A DNA stretch of 64,000 nucleotides from Isoetes taiwanensis (taxonomy: Eukaryota; Streptophyta; Lycopodiopsida; Isoetales; Isoetaceae): assembly GCA_021234155.1 (NCBI GenBank), contig JAJEKV010000024.1, positions 14,110,913-14,174,912 on the forward strand, given 5' to 3'. Below the pieces are notes generated by a model. That model was not told where the DNA came from. It worked only from the letters and a program-made list of their open reading frames with translations, and did no database searches. Numbering within the stretch: position 1 is the first letter of the stretch; every line of letters begins with the position of its first letter. Made by a program: the position numbers and the translations under genes. Below, piece by piece: positions 33,550-46,999 of the stretch.

Positions 33550-36500
33550 CTAGTTTAATTGACCTTATAGTAAAATGTAGTATAAAACTTTAGAGGCGGG
33601 AAAGGACAGAAGATGGCCTGGCATGCAGCATCAGATCTGCCAAATGAAAACCACCATGAGCTGTCGGAATCAGCCAACCTAAATGCCCTCTGCCTCTGCC
33701 CCGCTGTCCTTGCCAAAAAAAGAAGGGAGCATCCCTTCTTATCCACGCCCTAAAAAAAAGGGCTCCATTTTTTTTTTTTATTCTTCTTCACCTTTCCAAA
33801 ATAAGTTATCTAAAAATCCAAAAAAGCAACATGAGCTCTAAATGACATTAAGCTCCTCAAACATGGCAATATATATGGTTTTCAATACAATACAATACCA
33901 GAATCATAGTTTCCACCATTGCGAGAATACCCTCCCCCAATACCAAACGAATTGGGCAAACTTAATCATGTAAAATAACTGGCAAATAGCCTCCAGGTAA
34001 CTTTGTCCCAAGCTAGGACTTTGCAGGCCCTTGTAAGAACGTATTTCAGAGCCACTCCATAATATCCTAGGCATGGAATTCTAGGGAGAAATTGAAGTTG
34101 ATATTATAAAATAGAATTTAAAGCAAACAAGCTACACATGAAGCTTAATTCCAATAGAATTAAAATTTGGATTTGCCTAATTACAATTTACCACCATAGT
34201 CTTCATGAATATTTTATTGGCTTTTAGACAGATTTATGTAACAAACTCCATTGACAATATGGTAAATCTACGGAATTTGTTCTACTCTTTATGGGCGTTT
34301 GTTTAAAGCAATATTTATTCGAATACGTCTAGATTTTTATGAACTTTCTTGTTTTGCTCCCAACTTCATTGACATTATAATGGAAACTATGAAATTCGTT
34401 GTGGTCTTTAAGAATGCTTGCTTAAAGCAACATAAAATTACATGCATAACAATGTCAAAAAATCAGTGCTATCTACTACTAAGCCATTTATGGTTTTGAT
34501 GCACTAAACATGAAAGGTTGTGGACCACCAACCAATAATGACTTAAGAATTAAACAGGTTAACTTGACACAATATTTAATCATGTAGTTTTAATACTCAC
34601 CATATTTAGAAACCACATTCATGAAGTGTTATACTAAACTATACCTACTAAACGTGTTCTCAAATTACCATATTGAACACCATATATAAACCTACTAAAT
34701 TTGAAATGTCAAAATACCACATTCATAAACTATACACATGAAGTGCTACATTAAACTCTACCTATTAAACATGGTAAAAAAGCATTTTAGTGAATATCAT
34801 ATCCAAACCTCATACTGAAGCCATATATATTTTTTAATGATATCAACCCACTTACATGTATTGGTTTTGTAGAATGGTTTTTCGGTTATAACCATCGAAA
34901 AAATCATATAGTGTTTTAATTTTCGATGCCTTGTGACACATGTCACCAGCACAATTGTTTAAGAAAACATTGGTCACTATTTTGCGACCTTGCCTACTTT
35001 ATCTTAAACTATAGAAATCCATAAAACATAGTCGACATGCCCACGCTGCAAAAATATTTGCCCTGCATTAATAATGCTCTCCGAGAAAAAGATTCGAAAA
35101 GGGCTTCAATGGAAACTATCTGCAGCACCTCGGCTTTCAAAAGCACCATAAGGTCAAGACCTTAATAGGACTTTAGGTGCTTCACCTATTGTGAAGAAAG
35201 AAAAGAAGGGCTCGAGAGAGAATCTACCACAAAACCATACTCGTTTTAAGTCCTTCCAGCTTTGTTTCGGAAGTCAGGGAAAGGAAGATGGAGGAGGGAA
35301 AAATTTGGGATGTAATGCTATAGAGGTCCGGCAGAGAGTGGCATGTAAATGAATTACTCGAATACCACCAAAATAATCCGACACGGAGAGAGGGAAGACG
35401 CGAAAGGAAGGGGGAATGTTGCATACGTCGTTATATGTGGCGTTCCACCACTGGAAATCAAAGACCTCCCATTTTATAAAGAAGATTTGATATAAATGTC
35501 AATTCTATAAGCAAGAACTTATATAACAATAACTTGATAAGGTTATATATAGATAAATAGATTTTTTGAATAACCTTTTGAGTTAAAAAAAAATGCAATA
35601 AAATTACTCACAATTCTAGAATATGTAGCATTATAACAGGGGGTTTTTTTTGTGATTTTATACGCTTTTTGGCATGGTTTTTATATGATTTCATGGGCGT
35701 ATTGCACGAGGCATACTAATCAGTATATCTAGAGTGCACACTGGATTCTCATATTTAAATGGCAGATATATACAATTTACAATACATATGTTATAGTCTT
35801 TATTTATATGTCTTAATACTCATTACAAACATAAGTCTTCATGGACATAAACATAATATCTATCTTATGTTAGAAACATAAGTTTTCATTTGAAAATAAA
35901 TATGTTATAAACTTCTTATGGGCCAAAGCATGGAGCTGGGTGGCATTTTTGCGCCAGTCAAGCACCCCCTAAGCACCTAACACTGAAACTTTTGCTTATT
36001 TTTATCTTTTTTTCTACAACTCTGATGAAGCTGAAATTTTGTATTCCAATGTGTAAAAATATTTTCCAAAAACAAAATTGCCCCAAAAAGCACCCAAAAA
36101 AGACCATGTGTCACTGACACAAAAAGTGTCCCCCACTTCCATGCTTTGACCCTGATATTATTATTAAATATATATAATTTAAAGACCTTAGCATGCAGTT
36201 GAATAGCACTATAAAAGATTGGCATTCTATTCAAAAGGCAACTTTAAATCTTACCCTAAAAGAAACTTATTCCTCTTGGTTTTTTCAAAATTTGGAGTTT
36301 AACAGTTTCAAAGCCTCCTGCATCATTTCTTACCAAATTTATTTTGATATCATAAGCAACAATAGCACCGCCCTTTAAAGTTGCTTGAGCTAGCTCTTTT
36401 TTCAGAGGAAACACTCATTAATACAGGCGACTTCCCCAACAAATGGCGAATGTTAAAGTTGTGACCCAACTGCTTGTATAGTAAAATTTAGCTTTTTTTG

Positions 36501-37960
36501 TATGCACACAGTAAAAAAAGCTTTGATAAATCTATAAGCAAAATTTGATTTGACTTATCATAAAGATTTGGCTTTTTATCATAAACAACTATAATGTAAT
36601 ATATTTGGTAAATTACAATTCCGAAATATTTTTAGATGTTAATTCTATAAGCAAAATTTTACATATAAGAGAGATTAAAAATATTTTGATAGCACTATAT
36701 AAAGTTAAATAAAAATGCAATAATATTACTAGCTCACTTATTATATACGTACGCTTGCATATATACTTGTTATGGTTCATGTGATATGGCCTTTAATTAT
36801 ATGTTTCAAACATTGTTATTTAAAATATTTTGTACAGACATAAAATTTCATTAAAAAATAAATAAATTTATGAACTTTTTACAAATTTTATAATTTAAAA
36901 CAACTTTTTCGTTGTCTAATTCATATCTATGTTGAATGTCAATCAAAGACTTTAAAATATTGTTAAACAGCACTATAAAAAATTGTCATTCACTTCAAAA
37001 GACAAGTTTAAAGCTTGATCCTCCAAAAATACGGTAGGGGCACCACTCAAATTTAACCTCCGAGCAAAATGCTAATTTCTGACATTTGAAAGATAAAAAA
37101 AGATGTCTTGCACTTTCGTCTCTTCGCAGCTTGATGACTGCATCTTTATCGAGCTCTTTAGAACTCCAACATTCGTGAATATTTCCAATTGCATAGTACT
37201 CCTTCCACCATCTTGAGTTAAAATACTCCGATAAAAGTTGAATCAATGCCATCTACTCGTTTTCAAAATTTGCAATAAAGCAATAAAATGAAATTAGACA
37301 ATTTAAATCATGTTACCTTACATGATATCAACTTATAATCCTTTGCTTGGCAAATATTCATTATCTAGACTGTGTTTACAACCTTCAACTTGTTGTCTTG
37401 TTAGCGATTAGACTACTGGTTATTACTAGCAGCAAGCACACCCACCATCATGCTTCAAACGCGATCTACTATTCAGCTTAGAAGATGCAGCTACTGTAAT
37501 AGTTTCTGTATTATAGAATAGAATAGTTTCTCTTTGATAGATTGTGTCAGATGCGTGTGGAGAAGTAAGCACCATCTACACACGTCCGTCTGCTGAATCT
37601 CTCTTTTTTGCTGCAAAATGAATAGGCTCTGAACCTAATGGTATATAAAGTTGTGCATGATCAAAGACTAATAGAACTCCTCTACGGGAACTACTGATTG
37701 ATGCGACTAAGGCAAAACAAACAAATAGATATGAATAAGGCAACCATAAAAAACCTGGCTCAAACGGGTATATATTTACTTAAAAGCAAATCCAAACATA
37801 TGAAGAATGTGGCATATGCTAACATTTAAAAAAGTTCATTATAAAAGCAAGAGAGTAGGAGGTTTTGCGAGTTGTGATTGGGGAAAGCTCTTGAATATAG
37901 CACCTTTGGAATTATCTCAAAGCTCGTACTGGGTTGTGGACATGGAATAATTGCATGTCC
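33550..37960. other. AT-rich region without supported genes
   Basis: Only short frames. The 85-aa minus frame 37252-36995 (SEYFNSRWWKEYYAIGN, then FLSFKCQKLAF) has no recognised family. Several AT-rich stretches near 35500-36900 repeat words such as TTCTATAAGCAAAATTT, suggesting worn repeats. Confidence 0.45.
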
Positions 37961-37962
37961 GA

Positions 37963-39268
37963 AAAATCCAAGATCGGTCTAGGGGAACTTATCAAACCGC
38001 AGAGCGTCCTGCGGGCGACCGTGTAGAAACCGAAGTGTTTTGTCGTTCGGACACTGTGGAGGCCCCGGAATGGAGATTCGACTTCGCCACAAGGTCCGAA
38101 ATGGCGAAATTACCCTAGGAACCAAGTTACACGGTCCGTTACGTATAAGAAAGGAACGCGCGCTCCTACATGGCAGTATTCAGCATCCACCTCCCACCAA
38201 TTGACTACGAGGGTGCTGGACATGAGCTACTTTGGCGCTTCTGGGAGACTGAGTGGTCTTCTGGCCACGAACGTTGGTCCCTAGGGCAATGTCTGGTCCC
38301 AATGGACGAGCCAAATCACGGTTCTGGATAGGGGAGCTTGCCCGTCAGTCGCCAGGGCCTTCTGGGAGAGGACTTTTGGGGCAAGCTGCTTCCAGGGAGT
38401 TTTTAGGGCCCATGCTCTGGCCTAGACACCCCTCCACTACTTCAAGACGCGGCGCAAGGTCCTGGACGAATCTCACAAGGATAGGGCCTCCGAAACGTAA
38501 ACCGTGTGAGTTGCCAGGTTCTTGGAGGGTTTGTATTTTGGGGGCCGAGTTTTGGTCCTTTGCACTTGGGACCTGGCCGAGAGGCTGCATTTGGGATGCG
38601 AAGCAAGCGAAACTGGAAGAATAAAGAATAAAGTTTGGATCTGCCATCCTCCTGATGTGGCAATCCAAAGTCGAGGGCCGCTTTTGCAGTTGCAATGCAT
38701 CCATAAATTCGTAATTAATGCATAGCACGGAATTAAATTCCGATTTTTTGCCAGCTGGCTTCCTAAGTCATCACCAGCGTACAGGCCAATTTTTCGAATT
38801 TCGGGACAAGATTTCGATCAAGGAGTTAGCATTAGAGCGATCCGTGCAGCCTGTTATTGGGCAGTCGAGCTGGGACCCTTCCCCAAGTCAAACAAGGCCA
38901 GGACCTTGCAAGGCCTCATAACAGGAGGGGAGAGAAAGGACCCCAGGAGGCGGGACCCAAAAAAGTTCCCGAGGCAGCCTTTCCTGGCAGCGCTCCCTCG
39001 GGGGGCCGCACGCTAATGACCACCGTCCCGGAGCACGGTTCCCCGATCCGACCGTTGAATCATCTGTTCATGGGCCCTGCTTCGGCCAGGTCCAAAAAAT
39101 CCAAGATTGGTCCGGGGAAACTTATCAAACCGCAAAGCGTCCTGCGGGCGACCGTGTAGAAACCGAAGTGTTTTGTCGTTCGGGCACTGTGGCCCCGGAA
39201 CAGAGATTCAACTTGCCCGTCAGTTGCCAGGGCCTTCGGGAGAGGACTTTTGGGGCAAGCTGCTTCCA
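37963..39268 (+). repeat. GC-rich direct repeats, possible LTR-like or duplicated module
   Basis: 37963-38085 matches 39100-39212 (shared CTTATCAAACCGCA, GCGTCCTGCGGGCGACCGTG and GAAGTGTTTTGTCGTTCGG). 38336-38395 matches 39208-39268 (shared CTTGCCCGTCAG, GAGAGGACTTTTGGGGCAAG). In copy 1 the two parts are separated by about 250 bp; in copy 2 they are joined. The GC content is far above the neighbours. The 123-127-aa frames inside are overlapping shadows without motifs. Confidence 0.65.
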
Positions 39269-39275
39269 CGTGCCA

Positions 39276-39498
39276 CTGAGGCTCAAACATGCCACATAGG
39301 CTCAAACATGTCATCCAGGCTCAAACATGACACCTGGCTCAAACATGCCACCCCTAGGCTCAAACATGTCATATAATGTGCCACCGAGGCTGAAGCATGC
39401 CATCTAGGCTCAAAGATGCCACATAGACTCATTAAACATGTCACATAGGCATGTTTGAGCCTATTCAAACATGCCACCCCTAGGCTCAAACATGCCAA
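39276..39498 (+). repeat. Minisatellite of about 18-20 bp
   Basis: About ten irregular copies of AGGCTCAAACATGCCAC or the GTCAT variant, one of them inverted near 39445. It abuts the GC-rich repeat module. Confidence 0.85.
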
Positions 39499-39684
39499 AG
39501 CTTACTGTGAAGCATTACTTGCACTAACTGGTTGGCCAAAAGTTCAAAATTTGCGCAGAATTAAGGTAATTACTTAATACATGCATTCAGTTCACCTCTT
39601 TGAATCATTTCAAACCTCAAATTGAATTTGGGATATAATATGTAAGTGAATTGCATTGATCTAAGTTAAGTTGTTGCACTTGCA

Positions 39685-39982
39685 GACCCCTGGTGTGCCT
39701 CATAACTTCAAATGTGGAAACCTAAATTATGGCTTGAAGCATTCTGCTTCAGAATTTGTTGTCATGATGGATGCAGATATGATCCTCCACCCTTCATTCC
39801 TCAAGGTTCTCTTGCCACACATTGTTGATGATCCACAGATTGCTTTTGGCCAAATCCCTCAATCATTCTACAACTTGCCTGCTGGAGACCCTCTGAATGA
39901 TGCATGTATTTTTGGCTATGACAGAGTAATTGTGCATAGAAACCCACATGTTATTGAATTATCTATCATATCATCCGAATAA
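39685..39982 (+). pseudogene. Glycosyltransferase family 2 (cellulose-synthase-like) exon fragment
   Basis: After a TTGCACTTGCAG acceptor the frame reads TPGVPHNFKCGNLNYGLKHS, VVMMDADMILHP, then FGQIPQSFYNLPAGDPLND. This is the GT2 core: the KxGNxNxxL stretch, the DAD metal/UDP-sugar motif and the Q.PQ.FYN stretch of bacterial-type cellulose synthases. These enzymes build beta-glucans at membranes. The frame ends soon after FGYDRVIVHRN, and no flanking exon (such as QxxRW) was found, so it is an isolated fragment. Confidence 0.7.
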
Positions 39983-42097
39983 GGTTATGAATGTATATAA
40001 AATGCTGGCCCGAAAGAGAAACGTTCGCGGCAGTCTTAGCCGCCGAGATAAGTTTCTTGTAAATACTAATCAATCTAATATAAATTTAACTCCACCAAAC
40101 AAATATAGAAAGAATGCAGACATCACAAGCGCGTTAATGTAGCTTCGTATTCAATCACAAGAACTCCCCACCCTAACCCAACTATTCAATCAATCCAACC
40201 CAACACATTCCACAAGCTTGCATTGCTGCTAGTTCTCTTGATTTTTGAATTTTTTCTTTCTTTTTTTTAATCTTATGCATTATCTTGAGCTAATACATAA
40301 AACGATGAGTAATCCTTTATGGAACTAGCCAATTGATGCAAACACTAAAAAGTATTAAAATAGGACATAAGCTAGCTCTAACACAAGAAGTATTGCCCAA
40401 GGTTGAAAATTGACAGATTGCACATACTTTTTTTCGAAGATCACTCCAAAACATGGACTTTGGAATTGCATGGCATGATTTAAATTAAACTTTCATTTGA
40501 ATCCTTAGAGGAGCTTAATTTTTTTCCCGTAGAGTACTTAAAAATAGCAATGCACGTGCTTATTCTTAACACATAGAATTGAATTGAATGGGCTTTTATC
40601 GTCCATGGAGACATCATTCAATTTCAACAAAATTTGTTTTCCCTTAAAAGTGTCCATGCACACGCTTAACACATAAAAATTATATGAGCATCATTAAATT
40701 TCAGCAAATCATATATACATATATAACCAACTTGATATGTATATATGTACGGAATTTTCGAGTATAAACTTAAAAATGAAATTAATATAAGGCTATAAGT
40801 GCATAGCTAGGTCAAAAGTGGACTTTTTGTTGCATGCGTTTTTCTTTTGAAGACTTTCATTGTAAGGCCATACTAAATAAGGCCATACTAAATGTAGACT
40901 TGTTTTTGAAGGTCTCTATGTAAAATGCAAACTTGTCTTGAAGCTCCTTTTGTTCTAAGGGTAAAAGTGCCTTGCAAGGCATGCAGCCTTCAATTTCCAA
41001 CCCTAGTTTTGCTTTCACATTCTACTACAATCAGCTTTGAGGCATTCAATCCTCTACTTCAAAATCTCTTTTTCTAGCTTGATAACACAGCAAAATAAGC
41101 AAACGAACTAGCTTTACAAACCAACTAGCTTGATGACACAACGAGACAAGCTAATGTGTATTTTCTTACCCGTCTTGACATGACTTAAGCTATTTGATGA
41201 GATACAAGTGGGCTTCGATAATATAGACGTATTATTTGAAATTTTCAGCACTGTAATGAGCTCAATTGATGCATTATTGTTCCCAGAGTTATTTTACTTA
41301 TTCAACAATTATTCAGCAAGTGCGATGCAAAAATTCCGACTCCATATTTTGTGGATGAAGTTCCACACTAAGATGAACCAAGATTCTAGAAGGGAGTAAG
41401 TCAACAGGTTTCATCCCGCAAAAGGCGAGATGCCAGAAGAGGACCTAATTAAGATCAAGACGAATCATCACAAAACAATCAATACCCAGATACACATACC
41501 TCCAGTTCGGATTGAAAGAATCAGATCCATCTTTGACTGGCTGGCTGAATGCCACATCAGTCCTTGGAGACAAATCAGCCCAAAAGACAAGAAGTCAAAC
41601 TCAAGTCATGTCTTAGTCGTAGGAAGTGCTAGTTCCCAATGCAGTTGCATGAGAAACATGGAAATATTCTATTTTTTAAATCTGTCATAATACAAGACGC
41701 TTATACACTTACGAGTTTGCCAAAGCAAATTCTGCAACAAACTCTGTAACCAAGATTTTATTGATCACTTGGCAAGGAAATGAAAAGATAGGGTTGCTAC
41801 GTGACATGCATCATCTAAATGAACCCCAGGCTATCATTGGAAGTTTCCTCAACACAGTTGTTGGTCAATGAGAACTTACCAGATTGGTTGGCCAAACCAT
41901 AGTTTTGCTCCCTCCATTTAAATACCATGCTTGAAGGGGAAAAATATGGATGTAAAGCTTCTCTGATATCTGATGTTCTGAATGCAAAATTGAAGAGAGG
42001 GAGGCGATTGTACACTCCTCTTGTGTTGTAAAGAAAACCGTATAACTTAGTGCTCTTAAACTGAGCCGTAAGAAATCATTTGAAACATTTCGTATAC
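39983..42097. other. No supported gene; includes the 3' flank of the six-TM gene
   Basis: AT-rich with short frames (41208-41399, 41430-41690) that I do not recognise. A 17-bp tandem duplication (AAGGCCATACTAAAT) occurs near 40865. 40577-40612 carries an ATTGA-type microsatellite next to GCTTTTATCGTCCATGGAGA, one of several retroposon tails (see the finding at 40577). 41815-42097 may be 3' untranslated sequence of the neighbouring gene. Confidence 0.4.
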
Positions 42098-44418
42098 TTA
42101 CTGGAACCGCCTCCGTATATTCAATTCTGATCCAACTTGTGAAGATGCACTGCTTAGAGAATCATGTGCCCATTCATCATGAGGTAACGGATTGGCGTTA
42201 AAAAGATCCTTGTTAGGATCATGTAGACCTTCAGAGCCTGACTGAAAATCACTTTCAGCTGAAGAGTCAGAAACTGCATCACGACCTTGTATGCTATTAC
42301 TTGAGGATGATCCTGGAGAAGGAGGATTTGCACATTTCAAACCAGAAACACCACCAAAGCCACCAGCAAAGCCTCCCAGAGCTCTATGAGAAGGAACTCT
42401 CTCAATGCTACCAACCTCTCTTGACGTTTCTGCTGCTACAACACATTTGGGACAAAATAAACCCCAAAGCTTTCTAACGACCGAAGCCTGGTTCAAGGAT
42501 GCTAGCCGTTCACTGTCATCCAGTTGCCATCTTGGAAATGATTGCAGAAACTCACACCTCGTTCGGAGGTCTAGATAGTAAGCCAATATTAAGCCAAAAA
42601 AATGCCCAAGAATTGACGACAGATGCAGCTGAATACTATTGTCATTTGCAAAAATAGCAATTGTCGTGCAGCAAAATCCCAAGAATCTTGAATGTAGATG
42701 AGTGCTGCAGTTCCAAAACAAGAACATAACTTCCACGATTAATCAAGGCAGAAGAAGCTATACCACAATGACTCGCAAGATAATGACTTACCGAAAAGGT
42801 ACACGATGAATGATGCTGACAAACATGCACTGGGCCATTAGGTTGGTGACTGTATAACTCTTGTTCTAAGGGAAGAGAGAGGATAGGATTAGGCCCAAGA
42901 AAAATGAGAGACCTCTTAACGATTGTTATGACCTGAGTAGATCATACCTGATCTGTCACCAAGTACAGCTTGATTGTCTCCCAAATCCATAATAAAGATA
43001 CAAACCACCAGAGTATAGCACCTCGATTTTTCTGATACCTGTATGATAATTGCACTTCATGATGTCAAGTTAACGTAACTTCACTCTAATATAACATCAC
43101 AGCGAAACCAGTATGTAAATGTCAAAACACATCGCGTTAACCTCAAGAATTTCTCCTGCAGCAGCGCCTGCCAAGAAGATAACATAGTACTAGAAGAGAA
43201 CTCAAAGTAGAAAGGCAATGATACTTATGCAGAAGACAGTGGAAACTTATGCAGGCCTCATGGTTATTTCACTCACAAACGTGATAATGCCGTCAAGATA
43301 GATAAGAACAAAAAACATGTGGTACTTCCCTGCTTCTACATTATAAGATGACTACTCAGCATTGAGCAGCTAAACTTTTCAACTTTCGAGCACAAAATGG
43401 TTTATTCGATCGAAATAAAGGGATCACAGCATCAAGATAACAACAATATGGTAAAGCCTTCCCATGGTAACAAGACAAGCCTTCATACTCCCACGTTATC
43501 TTGTCCTCATCCATACTCTATTTGCAATACATACTCCTACAACTAGGGGCTACATCCAGCTATTAAGGATATACAATGGCACTGGTTAAATTTGCCTCTA
43601 GTCACCTAGGCTGATTAAGGAAACTCAATAGTTGAACCAGGTTAATAGAACAATTGACAAAAACAAAAAATAACCTACCATTCTGACCATCCAAGCTGAA
43701 CAGCCAAGATCACAATGCAAATAGAAGCTACACAACTATGCCCATACATTGCCAAGTTCTGATTTGAAAACTGCAAAAGCCATAAATAACGGTATTTCAG
43801 AAAGTTTTAAGAGAAAAATAGAAAAAGCAACAATTAACTTGTATGGATGATGCTAGTTTTATGTGCATACTCTTCTACCGTGCATATCGCAGCTTGTTCT
43901 ATATGTGATCCTAGGAAGGACTGCAAGTCTCATTTGATTCTAACACTTACTATGATATTTGCCCACATGTACATTACAGTCACCAACAAATAAGAAGCAC
44001 AACAAATTTATAATGTTTACCCACCCATTTGTGAGGTGTCACCTAGATCAAAGAGTGAGTATACCTTGTATCTGTCATTTCTGTAGGAGCCTAACCCCAC
44101 CATCCAAAGCTGCAAAATACAAGCAACTAACTCTGAAGTTGTTGGGAGGAAATCGTTAAAATCAGAACCAGTCATGCATTTCTGGTAGTACACTCCTTCT
44201 AATCTTGCATCCCAAAATCTCAAAGAACGCAGATCCATGGATGAGGAAGGAGATAATGCTTGGTGCCTGCTTGCATTAGTAATTGCAGCTGCAACAGCAG
44301 CCTGCAATTGTTCATCTCCTTGTCTCTGTGCCTCCTTAGTAGCATCTCGGGCTTTTTCATATAGCTCTCTTTCTTGTTCTGAGACATCCTCCATTTCTGG
44401 GGATCTCCATGGCTCCAT
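42098..44418 (-). CDS. Six-transmembrane protein of unknown function, five coding exons
   Basis: Exons 44418-44065, 43770-43679, 43038-42948, 42865-42792 and 42704-42098 join in frame at GT-AG sites (donors GTATAC, GTAGGT, GTATGA, GTAAGT) to give about 405 residues. The N-terminus (MEPWRSPEMEDVSEQEREL) is acidic and helical. Predicted membrane segments follow: ELVACILQLWMVGLG, SCVASICIVILAVQLGW, ILWWFVSLLWIWETIKLYL, NLMAQCMFVSIIHRVPF, FLGFCCTTIAIFA and HLSSILGHFFGLILAYYL. The 170-residue tail is Ser/Gly-rich, with a CPKC pair, and is probably soluble. Intact frame across four splices with no stop argues for a living gene. The last helix resembles rhomboid TM6 (GH), but no GxSG is present, so I leave the family open. 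The upstream region (44419-45660) should hold its promoter. Confidence 0.7.
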
Positions 44419-46999
44419 TCTGAATATGTTAGACGTACTCTCTTCCTAAGATTCACTTGTCATGCATGGGTTTTGCTCCAGAATGGAGCAAAATCTGCTC
44501 GTTTATATCAAGAATCCAGATAGTTCCTCATTCTAAGACAGCTTTAAAATAAAACCTAAATTAACACCTGTATGCACGTACCCATTCGTTTCTGAAAGCA
44601 GGCACGAGATACCAATCCTGATCTCATATCATCAAACGACCCAACTAAAACTACAATCTAGTCTACTATGCTGCGGCATCAAAAAGACCATTACATGGCA
44701 AAACGAGCAGACCGCAATTCCTTACTGGATATATATGAAGCAATCCTAAAAGTTTCGGCCCCTTGGCCAAAAAAATAAATGTATTAGATTGCATTCAACA
44801 TCGAATTCTCAAGCAAAAATACCCTTCCCGCAACCCAAGCCAATACTTAAGGATTGCTTTCCAACCTGACAGCTGCCGTAAGTGCTTACAAGGAAGTTCT
44901 TCCATATGGATAAATAAAACCCAGCCAAAAAACCACTACCGGAATGTCACATTCGATATAAAAGAAAAAGATTTCTTCAGCAGTGAAGAGCTAACACAAG
45001 CCCCCAAAAGGATTGGATGCTGAACTCCGATGCTGAGTTACATAGACACCAAAACTTGGTCTCCAATGCTGGAACAAGGGAGCCATAAAACATAAAACCG
45101 GGCCAAAAAGAATCACCCAGACACCTCAAAACCATCTCTGTTAAAAAACAAGCTTAAAGAAGGACTCCAAACCCTGCAAAGAGGATCAAAGGCCTCGATC
45201 CCGACGAGAAAACCAGCCTCACGAGCGGCTGCTCCTTGCCAGAGCTCCGGCCACGAAGCCCGAGCCAACAAACAAAGAGTCTTAACTAGAGGAAAATTCC
45301 GATCCGCTGTTAAAGGAAGCAACACAAGAAGCCCGTTATGTTGGCTAACTATTTTGTTAAGAACAGGTAAAGTGACGTGGATAGTTTGGCCACGTAAGCT
45401 AGTTGACGGAAAATGAGAGAGGTTTTCCGGTGTGCTGACAGAGAAAACCGATGGATGTGCCCGGCGGCCGGCAAAGGACGAGAAGGCAGGCAGCTGCCTG
45501 CAGCGCATGCGCCGGGTAGGTAACCGGCTACCGGAAAAATACAAAAGCGGGCCGGGAAAGAGCCATGGGAAAAAGCCTCGGCTTAGGGAATGGGGAACTA
45601 TGGGGACGTTGGGGCACCTACGTCTACGTGTACTGTACATACTCCGTACATACATCCCCATCTTTCGTCATTGTCGTTGTCATCGTCGTTTTGCATTCTC
45701 CCCCCAAGGTTTTTTTGGCCCACACACAAAAAAAAAAAAAATAACCATGCACTTATGTGGCCCTAACTTGGAAGCTTACCCATGTTTGCTAATCCAAGTT
45801 GCCCCTTGCATCTCTGCAACATTTGTCGAGTGGGGTGGTCATCCTTCCACATCAATGTCTCTGTTTATCTATCTGTTCCTCCTCGCACTCGCACCCCATT
45901 TTTCTGACCATGGCATCCCCTGTCAGCTCTAGATGAAAGCTGCAGCGTCCTCAAACTAATGGAATCATATCATGGGAGAAAGTGTATCATACAAAGTCTA
46001 CTTTCTTTTTTCCACAACCATTAACTAGCATGCAAGGATCATGGCCAATTTGAATACACTACCTCAATATAGAGCAAGAATATAAAAGTACTGATGGTTT
46101 CCAGTTTACCATGTGCTCTATATGCTAGTTTGGTTCTGTAACTTCTGGTAACATGTACTAGAATTTGTCTCATTTAGGTTGCCCCACTCTCTCTTCCCTT
46201 GTCTTCATTAAGTTCAACCACCTATTTATTCAACACAAGTCTATTCAGGTCGACTTTAAGAAGAGGAAAAAGATTTGCATCAAATGACTTGTCGTGCATA
46301 TGAATACCATATGGGTAATATATTCTACTATGAGGATATACAATTTAAACATTACTCATTGATTCCATTTCCATAGCTACGTGCATGGAGGAAAAAAATG
46401 AAATATCTTCACTCACTTTGAAATGAGTCGATTTTTATGCATCCCCATTCGAAATGCGTAGAGATTTATAAATAGACGTGTCTCCTTTTATCTTGACTTA
46501 GGCCTAAATTCCACTACAAGACTGTCACTTTTTCTTTTCCATGCTAGTTCCCATGCTAAATTTTTGACCCATGCTAGTTCCCATGCTAAATTTTTGACTC
46601 ATGATTCCACTACAGTCTTAACAATCTTCTACAAAAGGTAGCAAAAACTCCTAGGGAATCTTTCCAGGGAGTAGAACCACTGGTTTTTGGGAGTCACATC
46701 AGAAATTTTTGTATTGTAGTAGTGAGATGCAAAAATTAGGGTCTCTTGTTGTCGTGGAGCTCTCACATTTACCACCTTTGACATTCCAATGTAGTGTAAT
46801 TTGGACCTTATATAAAGCATTTTCGTCGAACAAAAACTATGGGTATGCCACATTATCACTATTTCTCATCCAACTTTGAGAGGGAAAAAACTTCGAAGTA
46901 ATAGGCCTGCTTAGAAAATGTAAAGTGCTACGTGTCAATGGAGTGTCTAGGACACGACTGGGTATGCATATCCATCACCCTTGAAGATATGATTCCAAT
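44419..46999. other. Upstream region of the six-TM gene, no other confirmed gene
   Basis: 45300-45660 is GC-richer and contains a 182-aa minus-strand frame (45661-45113) with RNFPLVKTLCLLARASWPEL and EAFDPLCRVWSP, which faintly recall F-box/kelch proteins; it may be a worn gene fragment or leader sequence. A 30-bp duplication (CCATGCTAGTTCCCATGCTA) lies at 46541-46600. The rest is non-coding. Confidence 0.35.

Noticed and set aside
38253-38728. Overlapping 123- and 127-aa genes on both strands
   Set aside because: They arise from GC-rich repeat sequence, overlap on opposite strands and have no domain.
42098-42704. Rhomboid protease
   Set aside because: The last helix has a GH pair, but no GxSG active-site serine motif is present in the spliced protein.
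43142-43167. Extra small exon of the six-TM gene (GCGCTGCTGCAGG..)
   Set aside because: Including it causes an in-frame stop; skipping it gives a clean junction.
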